DNA of 64,000 nt from contig JAEUOS010000063.1 in NCBI GenBank assembly GCA_016790695.1, positions 1 through 64,000 of the forward strand, read 5' to 3'. Of the stretch, positions 35,465 to 44,084 are shown one piece after another. The notes under the pieces were generated by a model. The model did no database searches, was not told the DNA's origin, and saw nothing but the letters and a program-made list of their open reading frames with translations. The stretch comes from Burkholderiales bacterium (GTDB lineage: Bacteria > Pseudomonadota > Gammaproteobacteria > Burkholderiales > JAEUOS01). Positions within the stretch are counted from its first letter, which is position 1, and each line of letters opens with the position of its first letter. A program made the position numbers and the translations under genes.

Positions 35465-35568
35465 ACCGTGCCGCGCGGGCGCGGCGACCCTGAGCCGTGC
35501 CGCGCGGGCGCGGCGACCCTGAACCGTGCCGCACGGGCGCGGCGACCCTGATCGGTGCCGCGCGGGCG
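35441..35568. repeat. 29-bp tandem repeat, four copies plus a partial fifth
   Basis: Units start at 35441, 35470, 35499 and 35528, each 29 bases, with a 12-base partial copy at 35557. Copies 1 and 3 are identical; copies 2 and 4 differ by one and three bases. Each unit opens with GCCGCGCGGGCGCGGC, a 6-bp stem with a CGGG loop (one stem base is changed in copy 4). Copy 1 encodes the C-terminus and stop of the M81 peptidase; the rest lie between it and the liv operon. There are no variable spacers, so it is not a CRISPR. Confidence 0.92.
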
Positions 35569-35680
35569 TCCGCCGGCCGGGGAAAATCACTTGCATAATT
35601 AGACTTTGATTTGCTAGCATGGCGCGCCTTCGTCGCAGGGCAGGCGGCGCGGCGGGGCGTTCACGGGAAGGGCCGAGGGC

Positions 35681-36565
35681 TTGGACGCACACCTGGTGCA
35701 GGTCTTGCAGCTGGCGATCAACGGCGTGTCGGTCGGGGCGATCTACGCGCTGGTGGCGCTCGGCCTGACCCTGACCTACAAGGCCACCGAGGTGCTCAAC
35801 TTCGCCCACGGCGACGTCCTCATGCTGGCCGCCTTCATCGGCTGGGGACTGATCGTCGGCTGGCACTGGCCGTTCTGGCTCGCGTTGCCGGCGACGCTGG
35901 CGCTGGTCGGGATCGCGGCCTACGGTCTCGAGCGCGGCGTGATGCGGCGCATCGCCGGGCAGCCGCAGTTCGCCGGCGTCATGCTCACCATCGGCCTGGC
36001 GTTCATGATCCGCGGCGCGGTCAGCATGGGCTTCGGGCCGGAGTCGCGCAAGTTCGAGACGCCGTTCTCCGGCCACACCACGCACCTGGGCCCGGTGGTG
36101 GTCGCCGACCTCAACCTCGCGATCATCGGGGCGGTGCTCGCGGTGACCGCGGCGCTGTTCGTCTTCCTGACCCGCACCCGCCTGGGCGTGGCGATCCAGG
36201 CGGCATCGCAGGACCAGCTCGCGGCCTACCTCTCGGGCATCCGCGTCAAGCGCCTCAATTCGCTGGTCTGGGGACTGGCCGGCGCGCTCGCCGCGCTCGC
36301 CGGCATGCTGCTCTCGCCGATCACGCTGGTCGACATCAGCCTGTGGTTCGTGCTGCTCAAGAGCCTGGCGGCGCTGGTCCTGGGCGGCTTCGGCAGCGCG
36401 CCGGGCGCGATCGTCGGCGGCCTCCTGATCGGGCTGATCGAATCCTTCGCCGGGGTCTACGCGCCGGGCGCGATCAAGGACGTGGTCGCCTACATCGTGC
36501 TCATCGTCGTCCTGGTGGTGTGGCCGCGCGGCCTCTTGGGCGAAGCCCACGGCCGCCGGGTCTAG
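35681..36565 (+). CDS. livH: Branched-chain amino-acid-type ABC transporter permease (LivH family)
   Basis: 294 residues from a TTG, following GAGGG. Inner-membrane permease with about eight hydrophobic segments; the family opening LQLAINGVSVGAIYALVALGLTLTYKATEVLNFAHGD is textbook LivH. The conserved loop MLSPITLVDISLWFVLLKSLAALVLGGFGSAPGAIVGG contacts the ATPase. It is the first gene of livH-livM-livG-livF-acyl-CoA ligase-livJ. Upstream lie 112 bases free of the 29-bp repeats, with an AT-rich patch around 35585-35615 that may be the promoter. HAAT-family systems also import aromatic acids and amides, so the substrate is open. Confidence 0.92.
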   Translation: MDAHLVQVLQLAINGVSVGAIYALVALGLTLTYKATEVLNFAHGDVLMLAAFIGWGLIVGWHWPFWLALPATLALVGIAAYGLERGVMRRIAGQPQFAGVMLTIGLAFMIRGAVSMGFGPESRKFETPFSGHTTHLGPVVVADLNLAIIGAVLAVTAALFVFLTRTRLGVAIQAASQDQLAAYLSGIRVKRLNSLVWGLAGALAALAGMLLSPITLVDISLWFVLLKSLAALVLGGFGSAPGAIVGGLLIGLIESFAGVYAPGAIKDVVAYIVLIVVLVVWPRGLLGEAHGRRV

Positions 36566-36590
36566 CGCGGCGCCGCCTCCGGATCGCGCG

Positions 36591-37667
36591 ATGCGCTTCG
36601 CCTACGACACCTCGTACCGGGAGAGCCGGCGCCTGCTGCGGTTCGCGTCGGATCGCGCGGCCTACGCGCTGCTCGCCGTGCTGCTGGCGGCGGCGCCGTT
36701 CGTGCTGCCGGTGTTCTACGTCGGCGAGCTCACCTACCTGTTCATCTTCGCGCTGGCCAGCCTGGGGCTGATGGTGCTGACGGGGTACACCGGCCAGGTC
36801 TCGCTCGGCCATGCCGCATTCCTCGCGATCGGTGCGTACGCCGAAGCCCTGCTGCTCAATGCGGGCTGGCCGCTGCCGGCCTCGCTCGCCGCCGCCGCCG
36901 CGCTCTCCGGCGCCGCCGGACTCGCGATCGGCATGCCCGCGATCCGCGTCTCCGGCCTGTACCTGGCGATGGTGACGCTGGCCTTCGCGATCCTGCTCGA
37001 GCATGCGGTGGGCCACTGGTCCTCGCTCACCGGCGGCTTCACCGGCATGGCCGTGCCGGAGCCGCGGCTGGCCGGGGTGTCGCTGGGCACGCCGACCGGC
37101 TTCTACTTCCTGTGCCTCGCGCTCCTCGCCGCGGTGCTGCTCGCGCTGGTCAACCTGATGCGCGGGCACCTGGGCCGCGCCTTCGTCGGGGTGCGCGACA
37201 GCGAGGCGGCCGCCTGGGGCCTCGGCATCCGCGTGCCGCTGGTGAAGGTGCAGGCGTTCGTGCTGTCGGCGGCGATCACCGGGCTGGCGGGCGCGCTGCT
37301 CGCGCACCAGACCAAGTACCTGACGCCGGACGGGTTCGGCATGATGCTGTCGATGCAGCTGGTGCTCGCGGTGGTCATCGGCGGCCTGGGCAGCCTGCGC
37401 GGCGCGATCCTCGGCGCCATCCTGATCGGGCTCCTGCCGTCGTTCATCTCGCACCTCAAGCCGTTCCTGCCCGATCGCATCGCCAAGCAGTTCGGCCTCG
37501 AGATCTTCGTCTTCGGCGCGGTGCTGGTCGGCTTCGTCCTGTTCGAGCCGCTCGGGCTGAACGGCCGCTGGCAGAAGCTGCGCGCGTTCTTCGAGACCTT
37601 CCCGCTGTACCGGCGCGACACCTTCCGGCGCGGCAAGGCCTACATGCGCTCGGAGCGCTACAAGTGA
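36591..37667 (+). CDS. livM: Branched-chain amino-acid-type ABC transporter permease (LivM family)
   Basis: 358 residues, second permease of the transporter. A cytosolic N-terminal tail of about 25 residues precedes the membrane segments. The family motifs are LGLMVLTGYTGQVSLGHAAFLAIGAYAEALL, AIRVSGLYLAMVTLAFAILLEH, the RDSEAAAWGLGI loop and LVLAVVIGGLGSLRGAILGA. A positively charged C-terminal extension (RRDTFRRGKAYMRSERYK) follows the last segment. Its stop overlaps the livG GTG start by 3 bases. Confidence 0.92.
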   Translation: MRFAYDTSYRESRRLLRFASDRAAYALLAVLLAAAPFVLPVFYVGELTYLFIFALASLGLMVLTGYTGQVSLGHAAFLAIGAYAEALLLNAGWPLPASLAAAAALSGAAGLAIGMPAIRVSGLYLAMVTLAFAILLEHAVGHWSSLTGGFTGMAVPEPRLAGVSLGTPTGFYFLCLALLAAVLLALVNLMRGHLGRAFVGVRDSEAAAWGLGIRVPLVKVQAFVLSAAITGLAGALLAHQTKYLTPDGFGMMLSMQLVLAVVIGGLGSLRGAILGAILIGLLPSFISHLKPFLPDRIAKQFGLEIFVFGAVLVGFVLFEPLGLNGRWQKLRAFFETFPLYRRDTFRRGKAYMRSERYK

Positions 37668-38422
37668 GCTTCCTCGAGGTGCGCGACCTCGCGCTCGCCT
37701 TCGGCGGCGTGCGCGCGCTCGACGGCGTCGGCTTCTCGGTCGAGCGCGGCCAGGTGTTCGCCATCATCGGGCCGAACGGCGCCGGCAAGACCACGGTGCT
37801 CAACGTCGTCACGCGCGTGTTCGCGCCCGCCTCCGGGCAGGTGCTGCTCGAGGGCGTCGACCTGGTCCGGATGCCGCGCCACGCCATCGCCGGCGCCGGC
37901 GTCGCCCGCACCTTCCAGAACATCGAGCTCTTCGAGGGTGCCACGGTCCTCGACAACCTGCTGCTCGGGCGCCACCGCTTCGACCACGGCGGCCTCCTCT
38001 CGCAGATGGTCCAGGGGCGGCGCGCGCGCGCGTGCGAGGACGCGTCGCGCGAGCGCGTCGAGGCCCTGATCGACTTCCTCGACCTGGCGCCGCACCGCAA
38101 CCAGCGCGTCGCCGGCCTGCCGTACGGCGTGCGCAAGATCGTCGAGCTCGGCCGCGCGCTCGCCACCGAGCCGCGCCTGCTCCTGCTCGACGAGCCGGCC
38201 TCGGGCCTGAATCCCGAGGAGACGCGCGACCTCGCGTTCTGGATCGACGACATCCGGCACGACCTCGGGGTGACGGTGGTCATGATCGAGCACGACATGT
38301 CGCTGGTCTCGGAGGTCGCCGACCGCGTGCTGGCGATGAACCTCGGGCGCGCGCTCGCCGAGGGCACGCCCGCCGAGGTGCAGTCGCATCCCGACGTGGT
38401 CGCGGCCTACCTCGGGGGATGA
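37664..38422 (+). CDS. livG: ABC transporter ATP-binding protein (LivG family)
   Basis: 252 residues from a GTG overlapping the livM stop. Walker A GPNGAGKTT, Q-loop RTFQNIELFEGAT, a signature region that is degenerate (AGLPYGVRKIVELGRAL, typical of LivG where LSYG replaces LSGGQ), Walker B LLLLDEPASGLNP and the switch histidine in VMIEHDMSLVSEVADR. Overlaps livF by 4 bases (ATGA). It forms the ATPase heterodimer with LivF. Confidence 0.93.
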   Translation: MSFLEVRDLALAFGGVRALDGVGFSVERGQVFAIIGPNGAGKTTVLNVVTRVFAPASGQVLLEGVDLVRMPRHAIAGAGVARTFQNIELFEGATVLDNLLLGRHRFDHGGLLSQMVQGRRARACEDASRERVEALIDFLDLAPHRNQRVAGLPYGVRKIVELGRALATEPRLLLLDEPASGLNPEETRDLAFWIDDIRHDLGVTVVMIEHDMSLVSEVADRVLAMNLGRALAEGTPAEVQSHPDVVAAYLGG

Positions 38423-39225
38423 GCGTGACCGCGGCCCTGCTTTCGGTGCGCAACGTCGAGACCTGGTACGGGCCGGTGTGCGCGATCCGCGGCGTCTCGC
38501 TCGAGGTCGCCGCGGGGCGCATCGTCGCCGTCCTCGGCGCCAACGGCGCCGGCAAGACGACGCTCCTGAACACGATCGCTGGCGTGATCGATCCGTTCAA
38601 GGGCGTGATCGAGTACCGCGGCGCGCCGATCCAGCGGCGCGATCCCGACGCCATCGCGCGCCTGGGCCTGACGCTCGTGCCCGAGGGCCGCCGCGTGTTC
38701 CCGTTCCTCACGGTGGCGGAGAACCTCGCGATGGGCACCTTCGCGCGGCGCGCCGGCGCCGCCAGGAAGGGCGACCGGGACGGCATCGCGGCCGACCGCG
38801 AGCGCATCTACGGCTGGTTCCCGCGCCTGAAGGAGCGCGCCGCGCAGCACGCGGGGCTGCTCTCCGGCGGCGAGCAGCAGATGCTGGCGATCGGCCGCGC
38901 GATGATGGCGCGGCCGGACCTGCTGCTGCTCGACGAGCCGTCGCTGGGTCTCTCGCCGCTGCTCACGCGCGAGATCTTCTCGATCGTCACGCGCATCAAC
39001 GCCGAGACCGGCATGACCATCCTGCTGGTCGAGCAGAACGCGCGCGCGGCGCTCGAGCACGCGCACGACGGCTACATCATGGAGCTCGGCCGCATCGTCG
39101 CCGCCGACACCTGCGCCGCGCTGATGCAGAAGGACGACGTGCGCGAGTTCTACCTCGGCATGGGCGCGAGCGCCGGCGCCGACGGCCGCAAGCGGCGCTG
39201 GAAGCGCACCAAGACATGGCGATGA
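38419..39225 (+). CDS. livF: ABC transporter ATP-binding protein (LivF family) with basic tail
   Basis: 268 residues. Walker A GANGAGKTTLL, the LivF-specific LVPEGRRVFPFLTVAENLAMG, signature LLSGGEQQMLAIGRAMM, Walker B LLLLDEPSLGLSP and LLVEQNARAALEHA. LivF normally ends soon after the FYLG motif; here about 20 more residues follow, ending GRKRRWKRTKTWR, strongly basic. The 3' end overlaps the acyl-CoA ligase start by up to 10 bases. The tail could be a functional extension or simply a by-product of that overlap. Confidence 0.92.
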   Translation: MSVTAALLSVRNVETWYGPVCAIRGVSLEVAAGRIVAVLGANGAGKTTLLNTIAGVIDPFKGVIEYRGAPIQRRDPDAIARLGLTLVPEGRRVFPFLTVAENLAMGTFARRAGAARKGDRDGIAADRERIYGWFPRLKERAAQHAGLLSGGEQQMLAIGRAMMARPDLLLLDEPSLGLSPLLTREIFSIVTRINAETGMTILLVEQNARAALEHAHDGYIMELGRIVAADTCAALMQKDDVREFYLGMGASAGADGRKRRWKRTKTWR

Positions 39226-41054
39226 CGGCCCCGGCGCGCGACGACCTCACGGCGGGCTGCGACACCGCGGCCAAGCTGTTCCGCGCGCGCGCGCGCGCCT
39301 GGGGCGACGACCCGGCGCTGCGCTGGAAGGCGCGCGGCATCTGGCACTCGGCCACCTGGGGCGCGTACTACGACGGCGCGCGCGCGGTCGGCCTCGCGCT
39401 CGCGGCGGCCGGCGTCGCGCGCGGCGAGGTGGTGACCGTGCTCGCCGAGAACCGGCCCGAGTGGCTCTACGCCGACCTCGGGGCGCAGTGCATGGGCATG
39501 ATCGGCAACGGCATCTATCCCACGTCCTCGCCCGAGCAGGTGCAGTACGTGCTGCAGAATTCCGGCACGCGCGTGCTGTTCGTCGAGGACGACGAGCAGC
39601 TCGACAAGGCGCTGGCGGTGCGCGCGCAGTGCCCGCGCCTGGCGCGCATCGTGGTGATGGACACCGAGGGCCTGCGCGGCCTCGCCGACCCGATGGTGAC
39701 CGACTTCGCCGCGTTCCTCGCGCAGGGCCGCGCGCTCGCGGCCACGCGCGCGGCCGACTTCGAGGCGGCGATCGACGCCGGCAGCCCCGCCGACATCGCC
39801 TTCCTCGTCTACACCTCCGGCACCACCGGGGCCCCCAAGGGCGCGATGATCGCGCAGCGCAACCTGATCTTCCAGATCGGCACCGTGCGCGAGTACCTGA
39901 CGGTCGGGCGCGGCGACAAGACCCTGTCGTTCCTGCCGCTGTGCCACATCGCCGAGCGCATGGCGACGACCTTCAACCAGCTCGCGATCGGCTACATCGT
40001 CCACTTTCCCGAGAACGCGGGGACGGTGATGAACGACATGCGCGAAGTGCGCCCGCACATGGTGTTCGCGCCGCCGCGCTTCTGGGAGAAGATGTACTCG
40101 CAGGTCGAGCTGGCGATGCGCGACGCCGTCGCGCCGGCGCGCGCGGTCTACCGCGCCGCGCTCGCGGCCGGGCGCGCGGCCGCCGAGGCGCGGCTCGCCG
40201 GCCGGCCGCCGGCGGATTGGGACACGGCGCGGCTCGCCTGGCTGCGGCGCCTGGCGTTCTCCAACATCCGCGATTTCCTCGGCCTGTCCGAAGTCCGGAA
40301 CGCGATCACGGGCGCGGCGCCGGTGCCGCCGGACCTGCTCAAGTGGTACATGGCCGTGGGCGTCGACCTGATCGAGGGCTTCGGCATGACCGAGACGACC
40401 GGCTTCGTCTGCGCGACCCCGCCGTCGCGCATCAAGGTCGGCTTCGCCGGGCGCAGCGCCCCCGGGGTCGAGGTGCGGCTGGGCGCGGACGACGAGATCC
40501 TGATCCGCGGCGGCAACGTCTTCGCGGGCTACTGGGGCATGCCGGAGAAGACCGCGGAGGCGATCGACGCCGACGGATGGCTCGCCACCGGCGACTGCGG
40601 CGAGATCGACGCCGACGGCTACCTCGCGATCCGCGACCGCATCAAGGACATCATCATCACCTCGGGCGGCAAGAACATCACGCCGTCGCACATCGAGAAC
40701 GCGCTCAAGTTCAGCCCCTACATCGCCGACGCGGTGGTGATCGGCGAGGCGCGCAACTACCTCACCTGCCTGGTGATGATCGACCAGGACAACGTCGCGA
40801 AGTTCGCGCAGGACGCCGAGGTGCCGTTCACCGACTTCGCCAGCCTGACCCGCGCGCCCGAGGTCGAGCGCCTGATCGCGGCCGAGGTCGAGGCCGTCAA
40901 CGCGCGCCTGGCGCGCGTCGAGCAGATCAAGACCTTCCGCATCCTGTCCCAGCTGCTCACCGCCGAGGACGAGGAACTGACGCCGACGATGAAGCTCAAG
41001 CGGCGCGTGATCGCCGCCAAGTACGCGGAGGTCATCGAGGGAATGTACCGATAG
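39216..41054 (+). CDS. Long-chain-type fatty-acid/aryl-acid CoA ligase inside the liv operon
   Basis: 612 residues from ATG 39216 (a second ATG two codons later is equally possible). An AMP-forming synthetase: A3 motif VYTSGTTGAPKGAM, A5 FGMTETTG, A7/A8 TGDCGEIDADGYLAIRDRIKDIIITSGGKNITP, and the A10 lysine in PTMKLKRR. The sequence SFLPLCHIAERM and the size fit the long-chain acyl-CoA synthetase branch. It sits between livF and the substrate-binding gene, overlapping livF, so it is clearly co-expressed with the transporter. This suggests that the imported compound is a carboxylic acid activated as it enters. Confidence 0.92.
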   Translation: MAMTAPARDDLTAGCDTAAKLFRARARAWGDDPALRWKARGIWHSATWGAYYDGARAVGLALAAAGVARGEVVTVLAENRPEWLYADLGAQCMGMIGNGIYPTSSPEQVQYVLQNSGTRVLFVEDDEQLDKALAVRAQCPRLARIVVMDTEGLRGLADPMVTDFAAFLAQGRALAATRAADFEAAIDAGSPADIAFLVYTSGTTGAPKGAMIAQRNLIFQIGTVREYLTVGRGDKTLSFLPLCHIAERMATTFNQLAIGYIVHFPENAGTVMNDMREVRPHMVFAPPRFWEKMYSQVELAMRDAVAPARAVYRAALAAGRAAAEARLAGRPPADWDTARLAWLRRLAFSNIRDFLGLSEVRNAITGAAPVPPDLLKWYMAVGVDLIEGFGMTETTGFVCATPPSRIKVGFAGRSAPGVEVRLGADDEILIRGGNVFAGYWGMPEKTAEAIDADGWLATGDCGEIDADGYLAIRDRIKDIIITSGGKNITPSHIENALKFSPYIADAVVIGEARNYLTCLVMIDQDNVAKFAQDAEVPFTDFASLTRAPEVERLIAAEVEAVNARLARVEQIKTFRILSQLLTAEDEELTPTMKLKRRVIAAKYAEVIEGMYR

Positions 41055-41115
41055 CGCGGTGTCTGCGCCGGGGTAATATTGTCCGCAACAAGCCATCCAC
41101 GACAGGAGACAAGCC

Positions 41116-42297
41116 ATGAAGCTCACCCATCTACTCGCCGCCGCCGGGCTCGCTGCGGCCGTCGCGGCGCCGCCGGCGCAGGCGCAGGCGGCGCGCGTCA
41201 CCGACACCGAGATCGTCCTCGGCAGCCATCTCGACCTCTCCGGCCCGACCGCGGCCGGCATGCCGATGCTGCGCAACGCGATGCAGATGCGCATCGACGA
41301 GGCCAACGAGGCCGGCGGCGTGCATGGGCGGCGGCTGCGCCTGGTGGTCGAGGACAACGCGCTGCAGCCGCAGCAGGCGGTGCGCGCGGTGCAGAAGTTC
41401 ATCAACCAGGACCGCGTGTTCGCGATCATCAACTCGTTCGGCTCCGGGCCGAACGCCGCGGTGGTCAAGGCCGCCACCGACGCCGGCGTGGTCTATTACG
41501 CGCCCTGGGGCGCCTCGGCGGTGTTCCGGCAGATCTCCGGCAACTCGCCGCTGCTGGTCACGACGGTGCAGAACTACGACACCACCACCGCCACCGGCGT
41601 GTCGTGGGCGGTCAAGAACTGGGGTTCGAAGAAGGTCGGCTACATCTTCCAGGAAGGCCCGTTCGGCGACCTCGTGCGCCGCGGGCTCAAGACCGCGCTC
41701 GACGCGCACGGCCTGACCGTGGCCGCCGAGGCCGGCTACAAGCCCGGCGACATCGACTTCTCGTCGCAGGTCGCGCGCATGAAGGCCGCCGGCGTCGACC
41801 TGATCGTCGCCGCCACCGTGGTGCGCGAGACCGTCGGCGTGATGAGCGAGGTGAAGAAGCTCAACTGGAACGACGTGAAGGTGCTCACCACGCTGCCGGG
41901 GCGCAGCACCATCGTCGCCGTCCTCGGCAAGGGCGCGGTCGAGGGGCTCTACGGCATCGGCGGCTGGAAGCTCAACTACGCGGACAGCGCGCCGCCCGAG
42001 GCGAAGAAGGTGATGGATGCCTACAAGCGGAAGTTCAACGTCGATCCCGACGAGAACGCGCTCAACGCCTATTCGTACACCGACTGGTTCGTGAAAGGCC
42101 TGCAGGCGGCGGGGCGCAACCTCACCGCCGACGGCTTCGTCAAGGCGCTCGCGGGCGTCGCCCAGGAGGACTTCACCACCTATGGCCGCATGACCTTCAC
42201 CGGCAACCACGCCGGGCCGGAGATGGTCGAGATCGACCAGGTCAAGGGCGGACGCTGGGTGCCGATCACCAAGCCGATGGCGGGCGTGATCAAGTAG
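41116..42297 (+). CDS. livJ: Periplasmic substrate-binding protein of the liv-type ABC transporter
   Basis: 393 residues with a signal peptide (HLLAAAGLAAAVAAPPAQAQA). A Leu/Ile/Val-binding fold: TEIVLGSHLDLSGPTAAGMPMLRNAMQMRIDEANEAGG, then VRAVQKFINQDRVFAIINSFGS and a second lobe VGYIFQEGPFGDLVRRGLK. ACAGGAG provides the ribosome-binding site, and TAATAT at 41074 may give an extra promoter ahead of it. The presence of a synthetase in the same operon suggests a carboxylic-acid ligand rather than leucine. A 23-bp hairpin (42317-42339) follows the stop. Confidence 0.9.
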   Translation: MKLTHLLAAAGLAAAVAAPPAQAQAARVTDTEIVLGSHLDLSGPTAAGMPMLRNAMQMRIDEANEAGGVHGRRLRLVVEDNALQPQQAVRAVQKFINQDRVFAIINSFGSGPNAAVVKAATDAGVVYYAPWGASAVFRQISGNSPLLVTTVQNYDTTTATGVSWAVKNWGSKKVGYIFQEGPFGDLVRRGLKTALDAHGLTVAAEAGYKPGDIDFSSQVARMKAAGVDLIVAATVVRETVGVMSEVKKLNWNDVKVLTTLPGRSTIVAVLGKGAVEGLYGIGGWKLNYADSAPPEAKKVMDAYKRKFNVDPDENALNAYSYTDWFVKGLQAAGRNLTADGFVKALAGVAQEDFTTYGRMTFTGNHAGPEMVEIDQVKGGRWVPITKPMAGVIK

Positions 42298-42316
42298 GAA
42301 GGAGCGCGCGGGGAGA

Positions 42317-42339
42317 ACCTGCGGGGAGCCCTCGCAGGT
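42317..42339 (+). terminator. Hairpin after the liv operon
   Basis: ACCTGCG (42317-42323) pairs with CGCAGGT (42333-42339), continued by GGG/CCC across an AG loop with one bulged T. It begins 20 bases past the stop of the binding-protein gene. No T-run follows, so intrinsic termination is uncertain. Confidence 0.4.
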
Positions 42340-42404
42340 GGCGCCGGCCCGCGCGGCGGGGCCGTGCGCCGCCCCGACCGCCCGCGCGCGGCCGGAAACG
42401 CGCC

Positions 42405-43001
42405 CTAGGACTTGCCGCCGCCGGTGCGCCGCACCTCGTCGGCGAGTTCCGCGCCGGACTGGTAGTGCGGCACGCGGTTGAAGATGTAGCGCCTGAGGCG
42501 CTGCACGAACGCGTTGGCGCCCTTGACCTCCTCGTTCCAGTACTTGTCGGCCAGCGCGATGTTGCGCGGCAGGTCGACGTAGAAGCCGTCGCGCGAGCCC
42601 TTGCCGCCGAAGATGTAGAGCTTGCCGTTGATGATGCGCCACGAGTCGGCGTCGCCGCCCCACGGGATGCCGTAGACGATGCCGTTGGCGCAGTAGCCGT
42701 TGTACTGCGGCATGTATCTCTGCGGATCGCGGTCGAACAGCGCCTTGTGCTCGTGCGTGGCGAAGCGGAAGGTGACCCCGTCGATCACGGTCCGGATCGT
42801 CGGGTCGCCGCGCCGGTGCCGGCCCTCGGTGAAATAGGCGACGACGTCGTGGCCGAACAGCATCAGGTGCCGGTCGTCGCCGTCGGCGCTCGCGTTGAGC
42901 GGCCGGATCGAGCCGTCCGGGCTTTGGGTGATCAGGGGCGCGCAGGCCGGGAGCAGGAGCGCGCAGGCGGCGGCGAGGGCGAGGGTGCGCAGGGTTCGCA
43001 T
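42405..43001 (-). CDS. YHS-domain lipoprotein
   Basis: 198 residues with a lipoprotein signal peptide; the lipobox is LLPAC, so Cys20 should be acylated. The mature protein has a YHS domain (GHDVVAYFTEGRHRRGDPTIRTVIDGVTFRFA, then HKALFDRDPQRYMPQYNGYCANGIVYG), followed by the usual partner segment ADSWRIINGKLYIFGGKGSRDGFYVDLPRNIALADKYW. YHS domains are associated with metal binding, but this exported subtype has no assigned biochemical role. It is divergent from a Bug receptor; mirror-image TATGAT hexamers lie on the - strand at 43038 and on the + strand at 43072. Confidence 0.88.
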   Translation of the reverse strand: MRTLRTLALAAACALLLPACAPLITQSPDGSIRPLNASADGDDRHLMLFGHDVVAYFTEGRHRRGDPTIRTVIDGVTFRFATHEHKALFDRDPQRYMPQYNGYCANGIVYGIPWGGDADSWRIINGKLYIFGGKGSRDGFYVDLPRNIALADKYWNEEVKGANAFVQRLRRYIFNRVPHYQSGAELADEVRRTGGGKS

Positions 43002-43108
43002 GTCGGGTGGCCTCGGGGATCGACGGTCGGGGCGTCGATCATACGCCGGCCGGCGGCGCGCACCGTGCCGGTATGATCCGGCTTCCATCCCCCTTCCGCA
43101 GGCTCGCC

Positions 43109-44077
43109 ATGACCAGAATGCCGTTTCCGCTCCTCGCCGCGCTGGCGGCCGCGCTGCTCGCGCCGGGCGCCGCGGCCCAGGACTGGCCCGCCAGGCCGGT
43201 GCGCATCGTCGTGCCGTTCGCGGCCGGCGGCACCACCGACATCACCGCGCGCGTCGTCGCCGAGCAGCTCACGCCCGTGCTCAGGCAGTCGGTCGTGGTC
43301 GACAACCGCGCCGGTGCCGGCGGCAACGTCGGCGCCACCGAGGTCGCCAGGGCGGCGCCCGACGGCTACACCTTCCTCATGGGCACGCCGGGCACGCAGG
43401 CGATCAATCAGTTCCTGTACCAGAAGATGCCCTACGACACCGCGCGCGACCTGATCCCGGTCTCGTTCGTGGTGCGCGTGCCCAACGTGCTGATCGTCCA
43501 TCCGTCGGTCGGCGTGAAGACCATCGCCGAGCTGATCGCCAAGGCCAAGGCCCGCCCCGCCGGCATGTCCTACGGCACGCCGGGCAACGGCTCGACCGGC
43601 CACCTCTCGACCGAGCTCTTCAAGAGCCGCGCCGGGATCTTCGTCACCCACATCCCCTACCGCGGCAGCGGCCCGATGCTGCTCGACCTGATCGCCGGGC
43701 AGATCGAGATGGCGATCGACAACCTGCCCTCGGCGATCCCGCACATCCGCTCCGGTAAGCTGATCGCGCTCGGCGTGACCAGCGAGCAGCGCAACGCCCA
43801 GCTGCCCGAGGTGCCGACCATCGCCTCGGTGCTGCCGGGCTACGTCGCCGAGTCGTGGTTCGTGCTGGTCGCGCCGGCGGGCACGCCGGCGCCGATCGTC
43901 ACGCGCCTGTCGGCCGAGGTCGACCGCATTCTCAGGCGGCCCGAGGTGATCGAGCGCTTCAAGGGGCTCGGCGCGGAGCCGGTCGGCGGCACGCCCGAGC
44001 AGCTCGGCGCGGTCATCGCCGCCGCGACCAGGAAGTGGCAGCAGGTGGTCAAGGCCTCGGGCGCGAAGCTGGACTGA
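43109..44077 (+). CDS. Bug/TctC-family periplasmic solute receptor (first copy)
   Basis: 322 residues with a signal peptide ending APGAAAQ. Bug fold: WPARPVRIVVPFAAGGTTDITARVVAEQL, then VVDNRAGAGGNVGATEVARAAPDGYTFLMG, MPYDTARDLIPVS, and VPTIASVLPGY. These proteins capture carboxylated solutes for tripartite tricarboxylate transporters, but no tctA or tctB homologue lies in the window, so it is an orphan receptor. It is convergent with the adenylate cyclase gene (7 bases between stops) and may serve the degradative genes beside it. Confidence 0.93.
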   Translation: MTRMPFPLLAALAAALLAPGAAAQDWPARPVRIVVPFAAGGTTDITARVVAEQLTPVLRQSVVVDNRAGAGGNVGATEVARAAPDGYTFLMGTPGTQAINQFLYQKMPYDTARDLIPVSFVVRVPNVLIVHPSVGVKTIAELIAKAKARPAGMSYGTPGNGSTGHLSTELFKSRAGIFVTHIPYRGSGPMLLDLIAGQIEMAIDNLPSAIPHIRSGKLIALGVTSEQRNAQLPEVPTIASVLPGYVAESWFVLVAPAGTPAPIVTRLSAEVDRILRRPEVIERFKGLGAEPVGGTPEQLGAVIAAATRKWQQVVKASGAKLD

Positions 44078-44084
44078 GGCGGCA

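Noticed and set aside
35441-35568. Possible CRISPR array
   Set aside because: Units are contiguous with no spacers and no cas genes are near; it is a simple tandem repeat.
32888-36550. 1220-codon antisense open frame across the SDR, M81 and livH genes
   Set aside because: Composition is shadow-like, and it covers the tandem repeat and three recognised genes on other frames.
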